From the NCBI RefSeq assembly GCF_014859355.1, contig NZ_JACUUJ010000021.1, positions 1 through 53,266 on the forward strand: a DNA stretch of 53,266 nt, in the 5' to 3' direction. The translations under genes were made by a program, and so were the position numbers. This stretch comes from Yoonia sp. (GTDB lineage: Bacteria; Pseudomonadota; Alphaproteobacteria; Rhodobacterales; Rhodobacteraceae). Below are positions 53,130 through 53,266 of the stretch, one piece after another. Below the pieces are notes generated by a model, which saw nothing but the letters and a program-made list of their open reading frames with translations, did no database searches and was not told the DNA's origin. Each line of letters begins with the position of its first letter. The stretch's first letter is position 1.

Positions 53130-53266
53130 ATGATCAATCCTGGTGATCACATAAAAGTTCCGCAAACGGATGACGCCCCGCGCGCAAGCTGGGCCGCATC
53201 CGCACCAAATGGTTCTGTTCTTGGTGTCGTCAGGGCACAGGCGAACATTGCAACGCGCGGTGCATG
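53130..53266 (+). CDS. Undecided partial ORF at right edge
   Basis: An open frame from ATG at 53130 (MINPGDHIKVPQTDD) runs without a stop to the window end, 45 codons. It is divergent from the MerR gene, with 74 bases between, where a MerR target promoter would be expected. No motif is recognisable, and an opposing minus-strand frame is also open over part of it, so coding status is uncertain. Confidence 0.22.
   Translation, partial: MINPGDHIKVPQTDDAPRASWAASAPNGSVLGVVRAQANIATRGA

Overview
The window reads as a chromosomal segment of an alphaproteobacterium, most likely a Rhodobacteraceae (Roseobacter-group) species. The reasons are the moderately high-GC coding sequence, the order rpsT / enoyl-CoA hydratase / mutM / ubiE / ubiB beside dnaA-dnaN-recF, and an alphaproteobacterial flagellar set (FlaF, FlbT, DUF1217 protein, MotE, no FliD or FliS). 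This is judged from protein motifs and gene order, without database searches. No rRNA, tRNA, CRISPR array, insertion sequence or phage gene was recognised.

Layout. (1) 1-3404: a decayed FAD/NAD(P)-binding protein gene (5' part missing plus a frameshift) runs off the left edge. The NAD-salvage pair pncB and pncA follows, with a 41-codon stump of a family 2 glycosyltransferase between them. (2) 3543-8525, plus strand: a YegD-like Hsp70, the rhodanese-type tRNA hydroxylase TrhO, a diaminopimelate-decarboxylase-type PLP enzyme and HemN. (3) 8526-16719, minus strand: gyrB, lysE-family exporter, VOC protein, recF, dnaN, dnaA and rpsT. This is the replication-initiation neighbourhood, with recF, the VOC gene and the lysE-family gene coupled by ATGA overlaps. 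(4) 16869-20925: enoyl-CoA hydratase and mutM on minus, ubiE and ubiB on plus.

(5) 20982-46073 is a flagellar locus of about 25 kb arranged in opposing blocks: flgD-fliK (-); flgJ-like, flgN-like, flagellin, flaF, flbT, DUF1217 (+); fliI (-); flgB-flgC-fliE-fliQ-flgF-flgG-flgA-flgH-fliL2 (+); then read on minus fliL1, a membrane/coiled-coil protein, motE, motA, a 725-residue periplasmic protein, a lytic transglycosylase, flhA, fliR, flhB and a FliJ-like protein; and finally fliF-fliH-fliN-fliP (+). Most neighbours overlap by 1-4 bases. No gene for hook FlgE, FlgK, FlgL, P-ring FlgI, MotB, FliG or FliM is visible, so the locus cannot build a flagellum alone. CtrA-like TTAA-N7-TTAA elements lie in the fliL1/fliF gap and, more weakly, ahead of flagellin and in the fliK/flgJ gap.

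(6) 46175-47815: a divergent pair made of an ArsR-rhodanese fusion regulator and a sterol desaturase-family membrane hydroxylase, separated by overlapping perfect dyads. (7) 47817-53055: an OmpR/EnvZ-type two-component system, a divergent EF-hand secreted protein, a Tat-exported Met-rich multicopper oxidase, a small Cys-containing exported protein and a MerR-family regulator with the three-cysteine metal site of Hg(II)-type MerR. This looks like a copper/heavy-metal response module. The right edge holds only an undecided partial ORF.

No wholly new system is evident. The best candidates for undescribed biology are the motA-linked uncharacterised proteins (725 aa and 122 aa), the FliJ-like 131-aa protein, the hairpin-bearing flagellin leader beside flbT, and the ArsR-rhodanese / desaturase pair.
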